A DNA stretch of 64,000 bases from Sipunculus nudus. Lineage: Eukaryota; Annelida; Sipuncula; Golfingiida; Sipunculidae. Under the pieces are notes generated by a model. That model was not told the DNA's origin and did no database searches. It was given only the letters and a program-made list of their open reading frames with translations. The DNA lies in assembly GCA_026874595.1 (NCBI GenBank), contig CM049310.1, positions 37,773,558 through 37,837,557 of the forward strand, in the 5' to 3' direction. Positions within the stretch are counted from its first letter, which is position 1; each line of letters starts with the position of its first letter. Shown here one piece after another: positions 43,401-57,229 of this stretch. A program made the position numbers and the translations under genes.

Positions 43401-45500
43401 TATCTTATAGACTAGCGGCCATCCTCCTAAAAGAAGCTTAGAAATAGGTGTAACCGCAACCGGAGGTCTAACAAAACACAGCCTATATCTTAATAGAGGT
43501 AGTCATCTCCTCATTCATTAAAAATAGGTGGTGGCTTCAAAAAAGTATTCTTTGGTATAGATATTGACCAGTTTCCATGGCAACCTCTCAACTTTTAGGT
43601 GAGGTAATTAATTTCACTTTTTTGTTAATACTTTAATTTATATTAATGATAGGCACCTGCAGTTTTAAAAAAAAAATGTAGCTGTTTATTTACGCATTTG
43701 GAAAACAGAAACTATTATAGAAAAATGTAATATCTGCATATTAATTATGTTAATTAAATTAATTAAATGCTAATTTTATTTAAAAATTGGCTATATATGC
43801 AATTATATTTTCTGTAGCTTTGCGAATGTGTAAAAAGGAGCCACAAAATGTGATCAAATGAAAAGACCAGCTACTATGGAATAAATAAATATCAAATATG
43901 CCAGGGTTAATGGAGTATAATGTTATAAAACAGCCAGAAATAGACTGATGCAAATTAGGCTAAATAAGTGGGAATAGATATGTCAGTGCACACAAAAAAG
44001 ACTAACTTGCACTGATTTTTGGAACATAATATGCAGGTTGTTTTTGACTGCAAAAACAGTTCCAGTGTGGTTATATGTACACATTTAATATTATAGTAAC
44101 TTTCTTTGCATAAACATTTGCATGCATATAAAGGCCATATAACTGAATCAAAGTTATAAATTATGAAGAATTTATGTTCCCTGTCCTAAAGGAAAAATTT
44201 AAGCAAAGACAGAATAACATTTTCATAACATGTTTTATTTGAGACGGCTAAAAATGCACTTTTTCAATTGAAAGTTACATATATTTAAATATATTATCAT
44301 AAATTAAACAAATAAAGAATACAAAATGTTCAATATGAAAATCCCCATGCTTTTCCCGCAATTTGGTGCTTGTTTCATTTTTTCTATGTGTAAACACAAC
44401 AGAGTTATGGCTGTTTATTTAAAGATTATTATGACCTTGTAAATTACAATGGTTACAATGGAAAATGTAGGACAAAACACTTTCATGAGACCACGACCTA
44501 TTTTTTCTGGAAGTATATGAGTTCTTTACTAATAAAAAATAGGTTGTAATTTGTTATACCTCGGGTTGGGTTTTGACTAGCGTCATATCGACCCTCTGGC
44601 ATTACGACCAGATTACTAGCGCCAGAGTGTCATGACATCTACGTATGAGGATCGCATTATAAGGCTTTATGAAGATGCAAATATTTTCGTCATTTCTGAC
44701 AACGCTTCATAGGCTTCAGGTACACTATCAATCAACACAAACCAGACCACTCGTTAGAATTTTTTGTGTTCTTTCTAAAAATACCAAATATGAGCGAGAA
44801 AAATGTTCCTTTTTAACCCAGCACATTGGTTAAACCCCTCGGCATGTTTGTTGAATTTATGACCGCATGAACACGAGCATGGCTGGCACGGGTTACAGGA
44901 CGCAGGCAACTTGCAGGCAGACACAGGAAATGGCCCGTGTCCATGGAGACGGTGTTTCAGTTTGGGTTGCGAGTTCACATATATACTATTGTGTTTATTC
45001 ACCATTCTAAGCATAATATTGAGATTATTGGCCGTTTACCACAATATGAATGCAACCATATGCAAGACCACTGCGATACATTCCTCCATATTACTAGTAT
45101 CACGACTCGAGTAGGCTTACCAGCCAAATTATCCGATTGCCTACAGAGTCGGGTTATCACGGCTAGGATTTTACCCCATGAAACCCCTCTTTGCCGCAGG
45201 TCTATTAATGATGAATTGATTGATTGATTGGTTTTATCTACAAACGGCTTCATGTGGTCTATCACAAGAACGACCTTACCTCTATGACGAGATAGAAATG
45301 TAAAATTAGATATTTAAAAAATGTAATCAATGTGAAATCTAAGAGAAGGGTATAAGCATTCAGAATAAAATAGGAGGTTACTCATTTTCTCTGACTGTAT
45401 ATTACTGATTACTGAGTTAATGACAAGTATATAGCCAGTTTAAGAATTTAAAGGTTTCTGCAAATCTCAGTATGCATGTTTTAAAATTTGCTATATGATT
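43401..45500. other. AT-rich intergenic stretch
   Basis: AT-rich palindromic words near 43,740-43,770. At 44,820-44,960 the minus strand has a cysteine-rich frame (CNPCQPCSCSCGHKF), noted as a weak observation. No gene called. Confidence 0.35.
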
Positions 45501-45539
45501 ATTTCTGTTTCATATATCTGTTAATACTGATAAAACTAC

Positions 45540-45698
45540 AGCTTAGTGTATATCGAACAGAATTGTCAACATGATTTTCTTCATCAGGACACACATTGGT
45601 CACGTGATCCAGGATGCTGGTGACGTCATTTTGTCTCTGGGTCCTCCTGTTGACGATCAGTAAAGCCACGTGCTCTGAAGACAACAGACATGGAACTT
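45540..45698 (-). other. possible exon, unidentified
   Basis: On the minus strand a strong acceptor (CTGTTGTCTTCAG, exon from about 45,675) opens EHVALLIVNRRTQRQNDV, then SILDHVTNVCPDEENHVDN. The amino-acid mix is protein-like. No clear donor follows and the frame stops at 45,499. It could be an exon or a relic. Confidence 0.28.
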
Positions 45699-45949
45699 CG
45701 GTAATAATCTTGTTGCCTTTGTTCAGATGTCATCTCTTGATATTTTAAAATGGTGAACTATATAATAAACAGTGATAACACAAAAATATTTCCTCGAGTC
45801 GACCGCAATATGAATTACTCTCACAAATGTTAATAAACAAGTGATATTTTAAGGAACCACAACCAATTCGCATTCGTTCTGCGCTTCTCCCACTGCACTG
45901 CAGTACTTGCAAAATACCTCTGCAGTGGTCATAAACTTAAATAGATTGT

Positions 45950-46154
45950 CATGACGATAATAATAATTAATATTACAATAATAATAATGAAATATAATAA
46001 TAATAATGATAAAATATAATAATAATAGTATAATAATAACGAATATAATGATAATAATGATTATAAAAATAATTGATAATAATGATAATAATTATAAAAT
46101 ATAGTTATTATAAATATAATAAAATAAATAATGATAATAATAAAAAAATGTTAC

Positions 46155-46197
<43 letters not shown>

Positions 46198-46265
46198 TAT
46201 AATAATATAATAATAATTATATAATAATAATGATAAAATGAATAAAAATAAAATAACGAAAAAGG
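45950..46265. repeat. (TAA)n-rich microsatellite block
   Basis: Over 300 bases of AAT-trinucleotide runs with interruptions. The minus-strand Tyr/Ile-rich open frame here is the translated repeat. Confidence 0.92.
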
Positions 46266-49200
46266 TAGTCTGATAAATTATGATAAAGTCGAAATTATGA
46301 TAACGAAAAAGGTAGTATGAGACCATATAGATATCTCAAGCAGATGTGCTATACGCATGGCCAGCTAATGCATCCCCATTACCAAACAGGTGACAATAGC
46401 TATCAATGTTTTTTTAAAGGTCTATGTGTGTAGATAATAAAAATGCCTGATAGCAGTATATAGGTGGTAGCTTTCTGTAAAATATCAGCCTGTTTTGACA
46501 TGTACTTGCACCGAAATTGCAATTTTGCGGTAAATACTGTTATATATATATATATATTATTTAGTTATAACATCTTATATAATGCCTGTTTTAAAACAAG
46601 TTTGATGTCAGTTGATTGTAGACATTAATAGCTTTCATCTGGTGTGTTATTCATGCATATAGCTTTCCAAATTCCAAAGATATGAATACTTTTCCTCACC
46701 CTGTATCATAACAATTTGTATAATTTTAGCTCATTTAGCTAAAAAATACAAGGTGCATATCTGATTAGACCAACCGTGACCAGTTTGGTTTTTATTAAGT
46801 GATTAATGAAGTCTGAAGTCTTTTAGCTTAAAAAAAAATATGTCTGGCGCCCAACTACATTTTGTGGATTTGGGCGTGGTCACAGAAATGTGTTATTCCG
46901 TACATAAGTTAGCCGGATACATACCCCATTGCCACCAACTGTCCGCAGAAACAGTTAGTGCCAGGTTGATGTTTTTGAGTACTTATGTGTCGCATACCCA
47001 TGCACTTATCGAACGCTGATTGGTTAATCATCCCAATTATTCCACTCGGCTGATATCGGGGGCCGATATATAGACTAAAACTCGGATGTCACAAACCGAA
47101 TGTCACACATGAGGGCTAATTGTTTAAATATATGTTTTTGCATGTCTCCGGTTGAAAAAAAAAGAAAAGGACGACAAGTCATTTGAGCAGTATATTTTAA
47201 TTTGTAAGTTTTTGTTGTTTTGGTGCCTAAGTCACTTGTGATATCGTACAAACTAGGCCGCCGTATCTGCACTTTTGGTCAAATTCGCTTTCTTACACGA
47301 AATATAAAAGAGCCTTCGGCTGAGAGAGGGCTATATTAATTGTCTGCTGAAATTTTTTCAAGCAAATATTTCTTACAAACTTGCATCATTCTGGGTTGCC
47401 TCTGTTTATACTGTTAACATTTCTTACAGGAGAGAGATTTTTAAATAAATACCACTTCTGTAACGGAAACTAGACGTTTATTTGAACCATGGGGCAAACA
47501 GATTTTAACATGAATATATACCAGGTTGCAAGATTGCCAGTAAGTGCAATGACTTATCCTGTTCCGGTTTTATGTTAATACAAAGTCTAGTAAATGCTAG
47601 TGATAAGCCCAAATTAATAAAATCAGTTGGTGAACAAATCTAATTTAATTCTAACAGGAGATCAGGGATTATGTCTCAAACAAAACTCTAGCAGTCCAGT
47701 GTGTCAACTAACTCTACCGGATTGGAAGACATACATGGTTCGCTTTGGGCTATGTACTTGCACCATAGAGTGCCATTAAGGTCCTTTTGATTTAAACTTG
47801 CAATGCCTTTTTATCACTAAACGGTCAAAGCAACTTATGGCCCTGTCATTCCCCAGGTTTAAGGGAGATCATGTTAATCACTGACTGTTGTATTGCCCGT
47901 ACAATTATAATATCAATAAGGTTTATGGTTTTGCCCTTAAGAGAATATCATCTGTCGCTTACTTGGATATAATTGTAACTGTTAGATCACAAGGTGGAGA
48001 TACATATTATAATTTTTTTGTTTTCATATTATTTTCTTTTATTTAACATTTCACTAGAATCACACCTGATAATAAACATGAAACAACTGATTTGTCATTC
48101 ATCTAGTGATTTCTATTTTAATTCCTGGCAAATGCTAACATTCTTATGACTTCTTTGGCAAGGTAGCCAGGCCTGAAATAACTATACGATATAATAGACT
48201 TATAAAAGCCCCATTGATAATCCAAAATAAAAAATGACGAAATGATTTTTATATTTCACTCGATGTTATCTTTCCAACCATGAAAACTAGAACTCATCAG
48301 ATCTGATGTTTTTCTGTCAGAAAGCGATTGCATATTTATATGATTATGAACTTATAAACTGATATTGCTTATTTTCCCTTTAAACCTATAACATTGAATA
48401 TTACTTAGATAGTTTTATTTTGGAATATGAAAGCTCAAAATACACAAGGGCCTAATTGTGAAATAATCAATGTAACAAACAATTCTTTAAGGAGTCTTTA
48501 TCACATAGCGAAAATTCACGCTGAACAGTGAAACAGTAAACAAATTCTATATCTTAAATACGTTATAACCTGTTACCTCTTCTATTGATTTTAAATGTTT
48601 AACTTTACAAAGTGCCCCACTGGTCATAATGCTCAGGTTTAAGAGAACCTGTATACACAACGTCTGAACATCCCACGTCTAGCGATTACTAGTTGTGCCT
48701 TTATATATATCACACTGATGTAATTGCAGTCTGTCATTCACAAAAAGAAACTTAAATGTCTTACATTATCTTTGTATATAATCGTGAATAATGATGGAAA
48801 ATAGAGAGTGAAGCTAAGAAATACAATTTCAACTGTAGTCCATCATAATCGGTAAGTTACATATGGATAAAATTTTCTTACCTTTAAAAAAACTAAAAAT
48901 GTACCGGATTTGCTCGCAGACGAAAGGTAAACATAAATGTTGCCATCTGTAGTTAATATACTCGTAAAAGTCACATGATCAATGTATGATAAAGCACAAT
49001 AACAAATTGTAGGTAAAATCAAATATCAAATACAACAATAAGCGAATATAAGTTTAACTACCCTAACGTAACGCTATCGCTCACATAAAAGGCAATTTTT
49101 TTTATTTCCTGACTTGAGTAGGAAGAACATGAAAAAAAGATCATTTTGACTCAAGTCAGCAAAAGTGGCGATACTTGCAACTAACAATGACATACCAGTC

Positions 49201-49500
49201 ACGGGATCAATATGCTGGGTACATTATGAATACAAACATTTGTGATCAGCAAAGTTAAAATAAAGACAAATCTTATAATAATTCAGCACACCTCATACTT
49301 ATTTAGTCATCTTTTGATCATCTCCAATGAATAAGCCATGGAATGAAAAGAGTTAAATTTTTTGGCTTGCACAAGTTAGGACAACCTATAGCTTTTAAAC
49401 AAAATACCAGTCCCATGATCAATATTACCACAGCACTTGGAGCTGTCAGTTCCTGCTGTATTCGGTTACCGACATAACATTACAGTTGTTAACGTATTCT
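46266..49500. other. AT-rich intergenic stretch
   Basis: Short TA run at about 46,541-46,558. No exon or element recognised across about 3.2 kb. Confidence 0.4.
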
Positions 49501-49529
49501 ATATATGGAGTATTTTTCTTAAGGGTATG

Positions 49530-49665
49530 GCAGAAACCGGGGAGGGGGGGGGGTGGTCCAGGAGGTCCGGACCCCCCTGTTCAAGTCCCCACAACTTTTT
49601 TAAGGGTTTAAGACTAAGTTTTGTGTCCTGGAAATCCCCCCTCTTTTCCGGACCTGGGGACCTTT
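49530..49665 (+). repeat. dispersed G-rich repeat, further copy
   Basis: G-run, GGTCCAGGAGGTCCGGACCC and TTTCCGGACCTGGGGACC, similar in words to 43,275-43,400. Frames on both strands over it are not genes. Confidence 0.4.
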
Positions 49666-51680
49666 TTATAGGTTTTGACATTAGTCCTGCTGCATCTGCT
49701 CGTATGAGGGCATAAGATAGTATAACTGTAGGTGCATACACCTTTTGATCATAAATGATACATCATTGAAAAGTTTATTTTACTGGATATAAGTTTGGCA
49801 TATAAAGTAAATTTATATAACCACTCATTTGTCGTTTTTCCTAGGGGTGGGTGTAAATATAAGAATGTATTACTTAAGCAGTATATAGCCAGGGGTCATA
49901 AATTGCTTGTCATACTGAAGCGTTTGGTTTAAGCTATCATTTGATACCAAATTTGACTGGTTACGTTTTGTATATTAAGTAGTATGGGCCTTATAATCAC
50001 CCGAAGTCGATTTCCTTGAAAGGGGAAAAATGTATACGTCATCCGAAATAAAATATCCATTTATTCACTGAGAGCTACCATTTTCATACTGCTATCAGGC
50101 TTTTTTTATTACCTACACATGTATACCTATCAAGCACACATGGTGAAAATTTGTCACAAAAATGGTACCGATGATCCAAACTTTGGGGTCTGGCTGATGT
50201 ACTGTGAATGACAAACTACCATTAAATGATATTTAAATATAATACATCTTGGCGAGGTAATAATAATCTCAGTAATAGTTATAAATACTACTACTACTAC
50301 TACTACTTATAATAATAATAATAATTATTATTATTATTATTATACTTATAATAATAAAAAGTTTGAATTTAGTTTAACTAGATACAAGTATATCTTACGT
50401 CCATGAGTGCACAAGATGGCGGACATAGGGAAGGGGGTTATGACAGGCATATTTCAAACTTAAAACATCTATATGCTAGAGTAGCGACATGTGCTGTCAT
50501 GCCTGCTTATCTTCCGGATAGATTTGACAAAAAATCATGTTCTTTATTATGATTTAGTATCAATTGTTAAATATGGATTAGCGACCTGATCATGCACAGA
50601 CACATGTACATTTCATTTATATGTAAAATCCCAGTTTCATCTAGTCAAAATGAGTTAAATTATATGTCCACTTGCATGGCAAAGACGGTTACATGTTATT
50701 AACATTGAATTACCAACGTAAAAGGGCCAAGTCCACTCTACACATTATAAGGTTTATTATCTAGGTGAGCTCGAGGGAAACCTTTGCTAACAAAATTGCG
50801 CACTTTATGCTTCAAGGCCAGGTATTTCCCATTGAATTGAAATTATAGGCCTACTCTTCACGCATTTTAAACTGCTGTATGCATCGGTAACTTCCATTCT
50901 GAATATAACGACATACCCATTCAAAGGCTAAAGTATGTGATTGTTAAACATTTCTTATTTTGTGAAATCCCTCGCACTTCCAAAGTAGTGGGGCCAACAA
51001 CTGAACCGTGTACAGTGGGATCGTGACGCTCCGCTACCCACCGGTGATCAAGAAGATTCTGTTTATCGAAACGATCATGAATCCTGCACCAATTGCCTAT
51101 GCTAGGAGGGCATGCTTTCTTCCTCGATCGCGCGTGTGTGTGTTCACACAGGCAATCAGGCAATCAGGAACGGAATCTCATGAAATTTGCAGTGCATTTC
51201 GGGAATGGGCAAATAAAAAATCGATTTAATTTGGGTGTGGATCCCACTCATGATCCGGTTTCAGGAACGCCATCGAGGAATAATCAGAAATGTACAGCAA
51301 TTATGCACGAGTGAACCTGGTCATATGACCCGAATAAATATTCTTTTAATGTGCTATTATTGATAATTCTTTTAATAAAATGATTATTTAAGTATGACGT
51401 TTTATAAATGTATGAATATCATATTATATGAAAAGAAGAAGATTACTTAAATCGATTGTCAAATGAACCTTAACTTTATGCAACTTTTATTTGAACAAGG
51501 CCTGTATGCGAACCTGTGCAATGGCATTTACACCAGGTATAATGCTTCAATGCTGGACCATTACATTTCAAGAACATGTGTAATATGTACATAACAAATG
51601 CAAATACTAAACATTTTGAACAAGAATCAATTTCACAAACATCACTGCTGAAATACTAGCATGGGTGCACACAACACAAA
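49666..51680. other. intergenic stretch
   Basis: (ACT)n and (AAT/ATT)n runs at about 50,287-50,342; the latter form a perfect AT palindrome. Overlapping frames at 50,921-51,314 on both strands have no recognisable motif. Confidence 0.4.
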
Positions 51681-51684
51681 AAAT

Positions 51685-52160
51685 GATAGTAGGTGGCGCC
51701 ACCAGTCTTGTATATGACAAAGCTATCCGAGAAGTATACATATGCCCAATTTCAGGCTGATATATTAAACCCCTCCTGAGACATGAGCAGGGACATACAC
51801 TGTGTAAAAATAATTATTGGTGGCACCACCAGTCTTGTTTACGACAAAGCTATCAGATATGTATATACATGCACAATTTCAGGCTGATATCAACCCCCCC
51901 CCCCCCGAAAAATAAGCAGGCACATCCAATCCGCAAAAGTCATTGTAGGTGGCGCCACCAGTCTTGTATATGACAAAGCTATCCGAGATGTATAAATATG
52001 CCCGATTTCAGGCTGATATATTAGACCCCTCCTGAGACATAAGCAGGGACATACACTGTGCAAAAATAATTATAGGTGCCACTTCCAGTCTTGTTTACGA
52101 CAAAGCTATCGGATGTGTATAGACATGCACACTTTCAGGCACCAGTCTTGTGAACGAGAA
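51685..52160 (+). repeat. tandem repeat, about 128 bp (256-bp dimer)
   Basis: GGTGGCGCCACCAGTCTTGT-like starts occur at 51,692, 51,819, 51,948 and 52,075, followed by GACAAAGCTATC and TTTCAGGCTGATAT. Copies 1 and 3 resemble each other more than 2 and 4, so the basic repeat is a dimer of about 256 bp. A partial fifth copy starts near 52,139. A C homopolymer interrupts at 51,896-51,906. Confidence 0.82.
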
Positions 52161-52750
52161 AGTCATCAAAGATGCAGGACAGGTCAAAATATCATGCCAA
52201 ATACATCAAACTTCTGGAGTCAGGTGATGGGCTAACCAGGCCTAGGTGAGAAAGGCCGTTGCTCCGAGTGAGAACAAACTGCTTGCTCCAGCTACTGCAC
52301 TGAGTGAACTATTGACCTCCACCTGCCTGCACTGAGTAAACTCTTGACCTGTACCTTGCTGCACTGAGTGAACTCTTAATCTGTTGCATAATCTGAGACA
52401 GATGGCACTCTGCCAAAGCTATAAATAGATCTAGAATATCCTTTGGCTTGTTGCTAAATCTGAAATAGTTGGCTGTCTGCCAAGCTATATATAAATACAG
52501 ACTCAATATTGGCCTGTAGGTAAATATGTTTACACATAATGAAAGACTTTGGCTACATTTTTTTTTCAAGCTAACATGTTCTAATATTTTATTTTTATCA
52601 AAATGTTTACAATAATGAAAGATTTCGTTCCTTTCATTGTTAAAAGTTCAATAATTCTGCCAACAATCCTTGAGTAAACTCGAACAAATGCCTCCTAAGA
52701 ATCATTTTGTGCAATGTTATACAGAAGTTGAAACAACAGTTTTGCAGAAA
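52161..52750. other. repeat-flanking sequence
   Basis: GCACTGAGTGAACTCTTGACCT-like words recur near 52,297, 52,328 and 52,362. No gene. Confidence 0.45.
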
Positions 52751-53840
52751 AAGATTATTGCAGTCAAAAGTTTGAAATAGGTTTACTAATGCCGCAAAAC
52801 CAACTTCAGTTTTCTATGACTCTTCCAAAAAATCATCAAATCCAATCGATTCTTATAAAATTGAAAGAACCATACCCCAGGAAAATTTTTGTGAAAAATT
52901 AAACGAACCAACTTGACGGTTTATCATAAAACATTTTTAAATTGGAAGAGGCTTAAATTATGAGGTTTTGTCCTTAAAAAACAGGTCGAAGTAGGTGGCA
53001 CCACAAAGAAACTAATTTCACATATGAATCATGTGACCAACATTTGCACAAAACTTGTCAGTGTGATTACTTGGCCAAATGACTTACTCCAAATACCTAT
53101 AACTCAGCCAAATTTCATCAAACCAAAACCATTCGAACAAAATTTGAGGGAGCTTATCTCTGAGATTTTTTTCGTTTCTTCTGGCAATGTAAGTTAATTC
53201 AGGTTACACCCCCAAAAACGCTCAATCCCACAACATTTGTTATGTGACAGATTTATACATAACATTTGGGGATGCTAGCTCAAGCTTTTCCTGAGAAATT
53301 ATGGGTTAATGCACTGATGAACGATGACCCTCATACAGAAAAAAAAGTCGATGCAGGTGGCGCTAATACGTCAAATTCTTCTATGATCCATGTGACCACC
53401 GTATGCATAATATTTGGTGAAGTTAACTCCAGCCATTTCGATATTGTAATTTAAGTATCATTTTTGGCCAAAAAACTAAGTTCAGCTTTCTGTAACTCAG
53501 CTAAAGTTCTCTGAACTTCAGCCATTCGCAGAAATTTGAGAAATTTGGTTTCAGAGATAATTTTTTTTAATGAAAAATTGAACAGTTTGGCCGGAAAGTT
53601 TTGGAGGAGAAGATTTGTTAAGTTTTTTCCGCATTTTCTTGATAAAATCTAAGTAAATGAAGAAAGCCAAAATATAAGCAAAGTCCGATGGATTTCTTTT
53701 AGATGGCCGATTTTTTTGGCATAAAGTTTGATGGTTCTAGCTCCTTCCGTTTACAAGATAGAATTGATTAACGTATAGTCGACGGACGACGCAAAACGCC
53801 ACATATTCACATAAGTTCACAGATTCGCTAAAAAGAATCT
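52751..53840 (+). repeat. tandem repeat, about 360 bp, diverged
   Basis: Three diverged copies: each has AGTAGGTGGCACCAC or GCAGGTGGCGCTAAT (52,993 and 53,356), then CATGTGACCA, TTTGGCC, then AACTCAGCNAAATTTC, CATTCG and TTTGAG...TCTGAGAT. The first copy keeps only its last third (from about 52,790). It ends in GTCGACGGACGACGC at about 53,778. Confidence 0.62.
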
Positions 53841-53929
53841 TTCAGAAAAAAAGGTATTTCATAACTACTCCTGGGCCCTGAAAAACATAGACGATAACAC
53901 CAAAATCAACCCCCTACTTTGATTCCTTG

Positions 53930-54420
53930 GCTTGTCTTATGCGATTAAATGGTACAGCGGCCATATTGGCAGCCATATTGAATATCACCGTAACCAAATA
54001 CGGTACTGTCTTGGACATGTTTTCAATAGATTTCTTGACCCTGAAAACTTAGGCAAAGACACCAAAATCATAGCCCTACCTCAATTACTTTTTGAGTTAT
54101 GTATGATTTTATGGTACGGCGGCCATATTGGCAGCCATATTGAATATCACAGTAACCAAATACGGTATTGTCTTGGAAATGGTTTCAATAAATTCCTTGA
54201 CCCTGTAAACATAGACAAAGACACCAAAATCAAACCCCTACCCCAATTACTTTTCGAGTTATGTATGATTCAATGGTTTGGCGGCCATCTTGGACGCCAT
54301 CTTGAATTTCACCCTTTCTGCCCTAGATCCAGGATGTCTACCCAAGATTTTGTTACTCCTCTAAAGGTGTCCTACCTGGACCAGAAGTCAAAATTAGGGA
54401 ACATACGATTGCACACAGGA
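53930..54420 (+). repeat. tandem repeat, 162 bp, three copies
   Basis: GCGGCCATATTGG recurs at 53,957, 54,119 and 54,281 (the last as GCGGCCATCTTGG), exactly 162 apart. CCATATTGAATATCAC, ACCAAATACGGTA and GACACCAAAATCA follow in each. Since 162 is a multiple of three, a 217-codon frame stays open and shows the same three internal repeats; I read it as a by-product, not a protein. Confidence 0.82.
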
Positions 54421-56085
54421 CCCCCTCAGCCCCCAGACTACGTCCGGCTGTCCGGCCGTCCGTCCGTTAACAAGGCACCAATCGTAACCGTTAGACCTAG
54501 AAACCTCTTACTGTACATCCAGGGAGGTCCTGGGCAAATCTCCTTCGAAACCCAAAATCAGGTCATGGTGACCTATATTTTGTGACCTATGGGCCGAAAA
54601 CATGATTTCGAGCACCCAGACAGTCAGACGGGGCACAAAATGTATCCATGAGACCTAGAAGCCTCTAACCTGACATTTTGCGAGATCCTAGGCAGAAGTC
54701 CTTGAAAACCTGAAATTAGGTCATGGTGTTCTATATGTTGTGACCTTCAGGCCAGAAAACATGATTTTGAGCACCCTGAATGTCAGATGGAGACAAATCG
54801 TGTATGTTGGGCCTAGAATCTTCTAACTCAATATCCTGGCAGTTTCCAGGCAAATCTCCTTTGAAACCTGAAATAAGGTCATGGTGAACTTTATTTTGTG
54901 ACCTACAGGCCGAAAACATGATTTTGAGCACCAAGACAGTCAGATAAGGCACAAATAATATCCATTAGACCTAGAATCCTCCAACATGACATTTTAGAAG
55001 ATGTTAGGCAAATGTCCTTGGAAACCTGAAATTAGGTAACCTTGACCTATATTATGTGACCTAGGAAAAAGATGTCGAATGAACACCCTGAAAGTCAGAT
55101 GATGACAAATCGTATCTGTTAGTCCTACAATCTTCTTACACAATTTCCTGGGAGGCTCTAGGCAAATCTCCTTGGAGACCTGAATTTAGGTCATGGTGAC
55201 CTACATCGTCTGACCTACAGGCCGAAAACAGGATTTTGAGCACCCAGAAAGTCCGGCAGGGCACACATTGTATTTGTAAAGCCTAGAATCATCTAATGTA
55301 ACATTCTGAGAGGTCCTTAGCAAATGTCTGTGGAAAACTGAAATTAGGTCACCATGACTATATTTTGCGACCATTGGGAAAAGAAGTCATATAAGCACCC
55401 AGACAGTCAGTCATGGCACACATTTTATCTGTTAGGCCTAGAATCTTCTAATATAACATTCTGAGTTGTTCTTGGCCAGTGTCCCTGGAAAACTGAAATT
55501 AGGTCACTATGACCTATATTTTCAACCTATCAGAAAAGATGTCATATAAGCACCCAGACAATCAGACAGGGCACAAATTGTATCCAATAGGCCAAATCTT
55601 TATACATAAAATTCATGGAGGTCCTAGTCAAGTGTCCTTGGAAACCTGTAATTAGGTCATGGTGACCGAAACTGTGTGACCTATGTGCTGAACAATGGTT
55701 TTGCGCACCCAGACAGACAAGGCACAAATTGTATCCATTAGCCCTAGACTCTTCTAACATGACATTCAGGGAAATCCTTGGCATTTCTCCTTGGAAACCC
55801 GAAATTGGAACACCTATATTCTGCTATCTATGGACCAGAAACATGATTTTGAACACCCGGACAAACAGTGTACAAATTGTATCCATTTTCCTCGGAACCC
55901 TCTGTTTTGAAATCCAGGCGGGTCTCTGATGAATCCTGAAATTTTATTTTCTGTCCAATTTTAACATAGTAACATTAGCAATAGGCTATTCTCAGAGACA
56001 ATATATTACATTTATAAAAGAAATGAGCACCCTGTCAGATTTAGCTCAGCGTCATGGCCCATAGGCCACTTGTTTACATGTACGT
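54421..56085 (+). repeat. tandem repeat, about 155 bp, nine copies
   Basis: AGCACCCAGACAGTCAGAC-like starts occur at 54,611, 54,770, 54,927, 55,082, 55,239, 55,394, 55,549, 55,704 and 55,852. Each unit also has GGCACAAATTGTATCC, TTAGRCCTAGAA, CTAGGCAAATCTCCTTGGAAACCTGAAAT-like words and GGTCATGGTGACCTATATTTTGTGACC. The last edge carries GGCCCATAGGCCAC at about 56,058. A single related copy lies at 58,225-58,400. Confidence 0.85.
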
Positions 56086-56834
56086 ATCACACATGTACTT
56101 AAACGATCAAGTACTTTTCTAAAAAAAAGCATGTTATCATGGAAGCATTATACCTGATGTATATCTCATTCACAGGTTAAACTGTTTAAAAGATAAACGT
56201 AAATGGCCGGTCTTCCCCTCATCGAGAGCTGTTCCGAAATGCGACGTGTTTTTGCGGGAAAGTCTATTTATAGTCACCCTGTTCTATCCCACTGTACAGG
56301 TTCGCATTAGGCCTGTAGGCTTTGTTTTATCATGTATCTCGTATAAACATAATATGGAATATATATATACAGAAGATATTTTCTTGCAAGGGCTGTGCTA
56401 TGTATGAACCTTAACAAATATAATAACTGAAATGAGCGGTTGAAATAGGGGGGCCATATATTATTAAGGTTCAATGATCGTCAAACATCTTTAGTCTAAT
56501 TAAGCTTTTTACAAACATGTTAAAATGAATTTTGACATTTTAATTACACGGAACGGTAGGTTATATATAGTTAGTATTTTTCAAGGTTAATGCCTTAACA
56601 AATCTGATATTTTACTTAAGATAACTAAAATATAAGGAATATATCTTGTCTTTATATTCTTTTAATAAAAAAACTGCAGTAGCTGGTCACTGCCTATTCC
56701 CTTATTAACTCCAGTATCTGTTAAACTAATATGGTTATGTGTAATTAAGGCCTTTATGCGAATTTACATAAAATAAATATACTGGTTTTTCAATGAGGCC
56801 AAAGAATTATATGGTTGACTACTTTTTTGCACAG
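56086..56834. other. intergenic or intronic stretch before the plus-strand gene exons
   Basis: A TATTTATAG promoter-like word lies at about 56,268 in a GC-richer patch, followed by CACTGTACAG then GTTCGC. It could be a start region for the exon at 56,835, but this is unproven. Confidence 0.3.
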
Positions 56835-57176
56835 GAGATGGGAAAGGAACAACTTATAGTCCAGGAGTCCATATCAATGAATCAGTTCTTCAAGAAGTTT
56901 AAAGACAATATGGGTAAGTGGGAAACTAACATACTACAGATTTATGAGATTTAACAGTAGTAACAGGTTTACAAAAATATGAAGCACAAAAAAAGATTTG
57001 TTCAGAGCAATTTCTTATTTATCTGTTTGTGTTTGTATGGGTGTCATTACACTATAGAGATGTTGGCCTTCAGGGTATATTGTATGCGTTCAAACTATTT
57101 ATGGTACATTATTAATGCTCCCCTGTATGGTAGACCACTTTCACCGTGATATATTGAAAGTATATATATATTACAT

Positions 57177-57229
<53 letters not shown>

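Noticed and set aside
46108-46326. Tyr/Ile-rich minus-strand frame
   Set aside because: Translation of the TAA trinucleotide repeat.
53932-54585. A 217-codon plus-strand open frame with three internal repeats
   Set aside because: Its repeats are exactly the 162-bp DNA array, whose length is a multiple of three, and the right end is unrelated sequence. No start context, domain or splice support.
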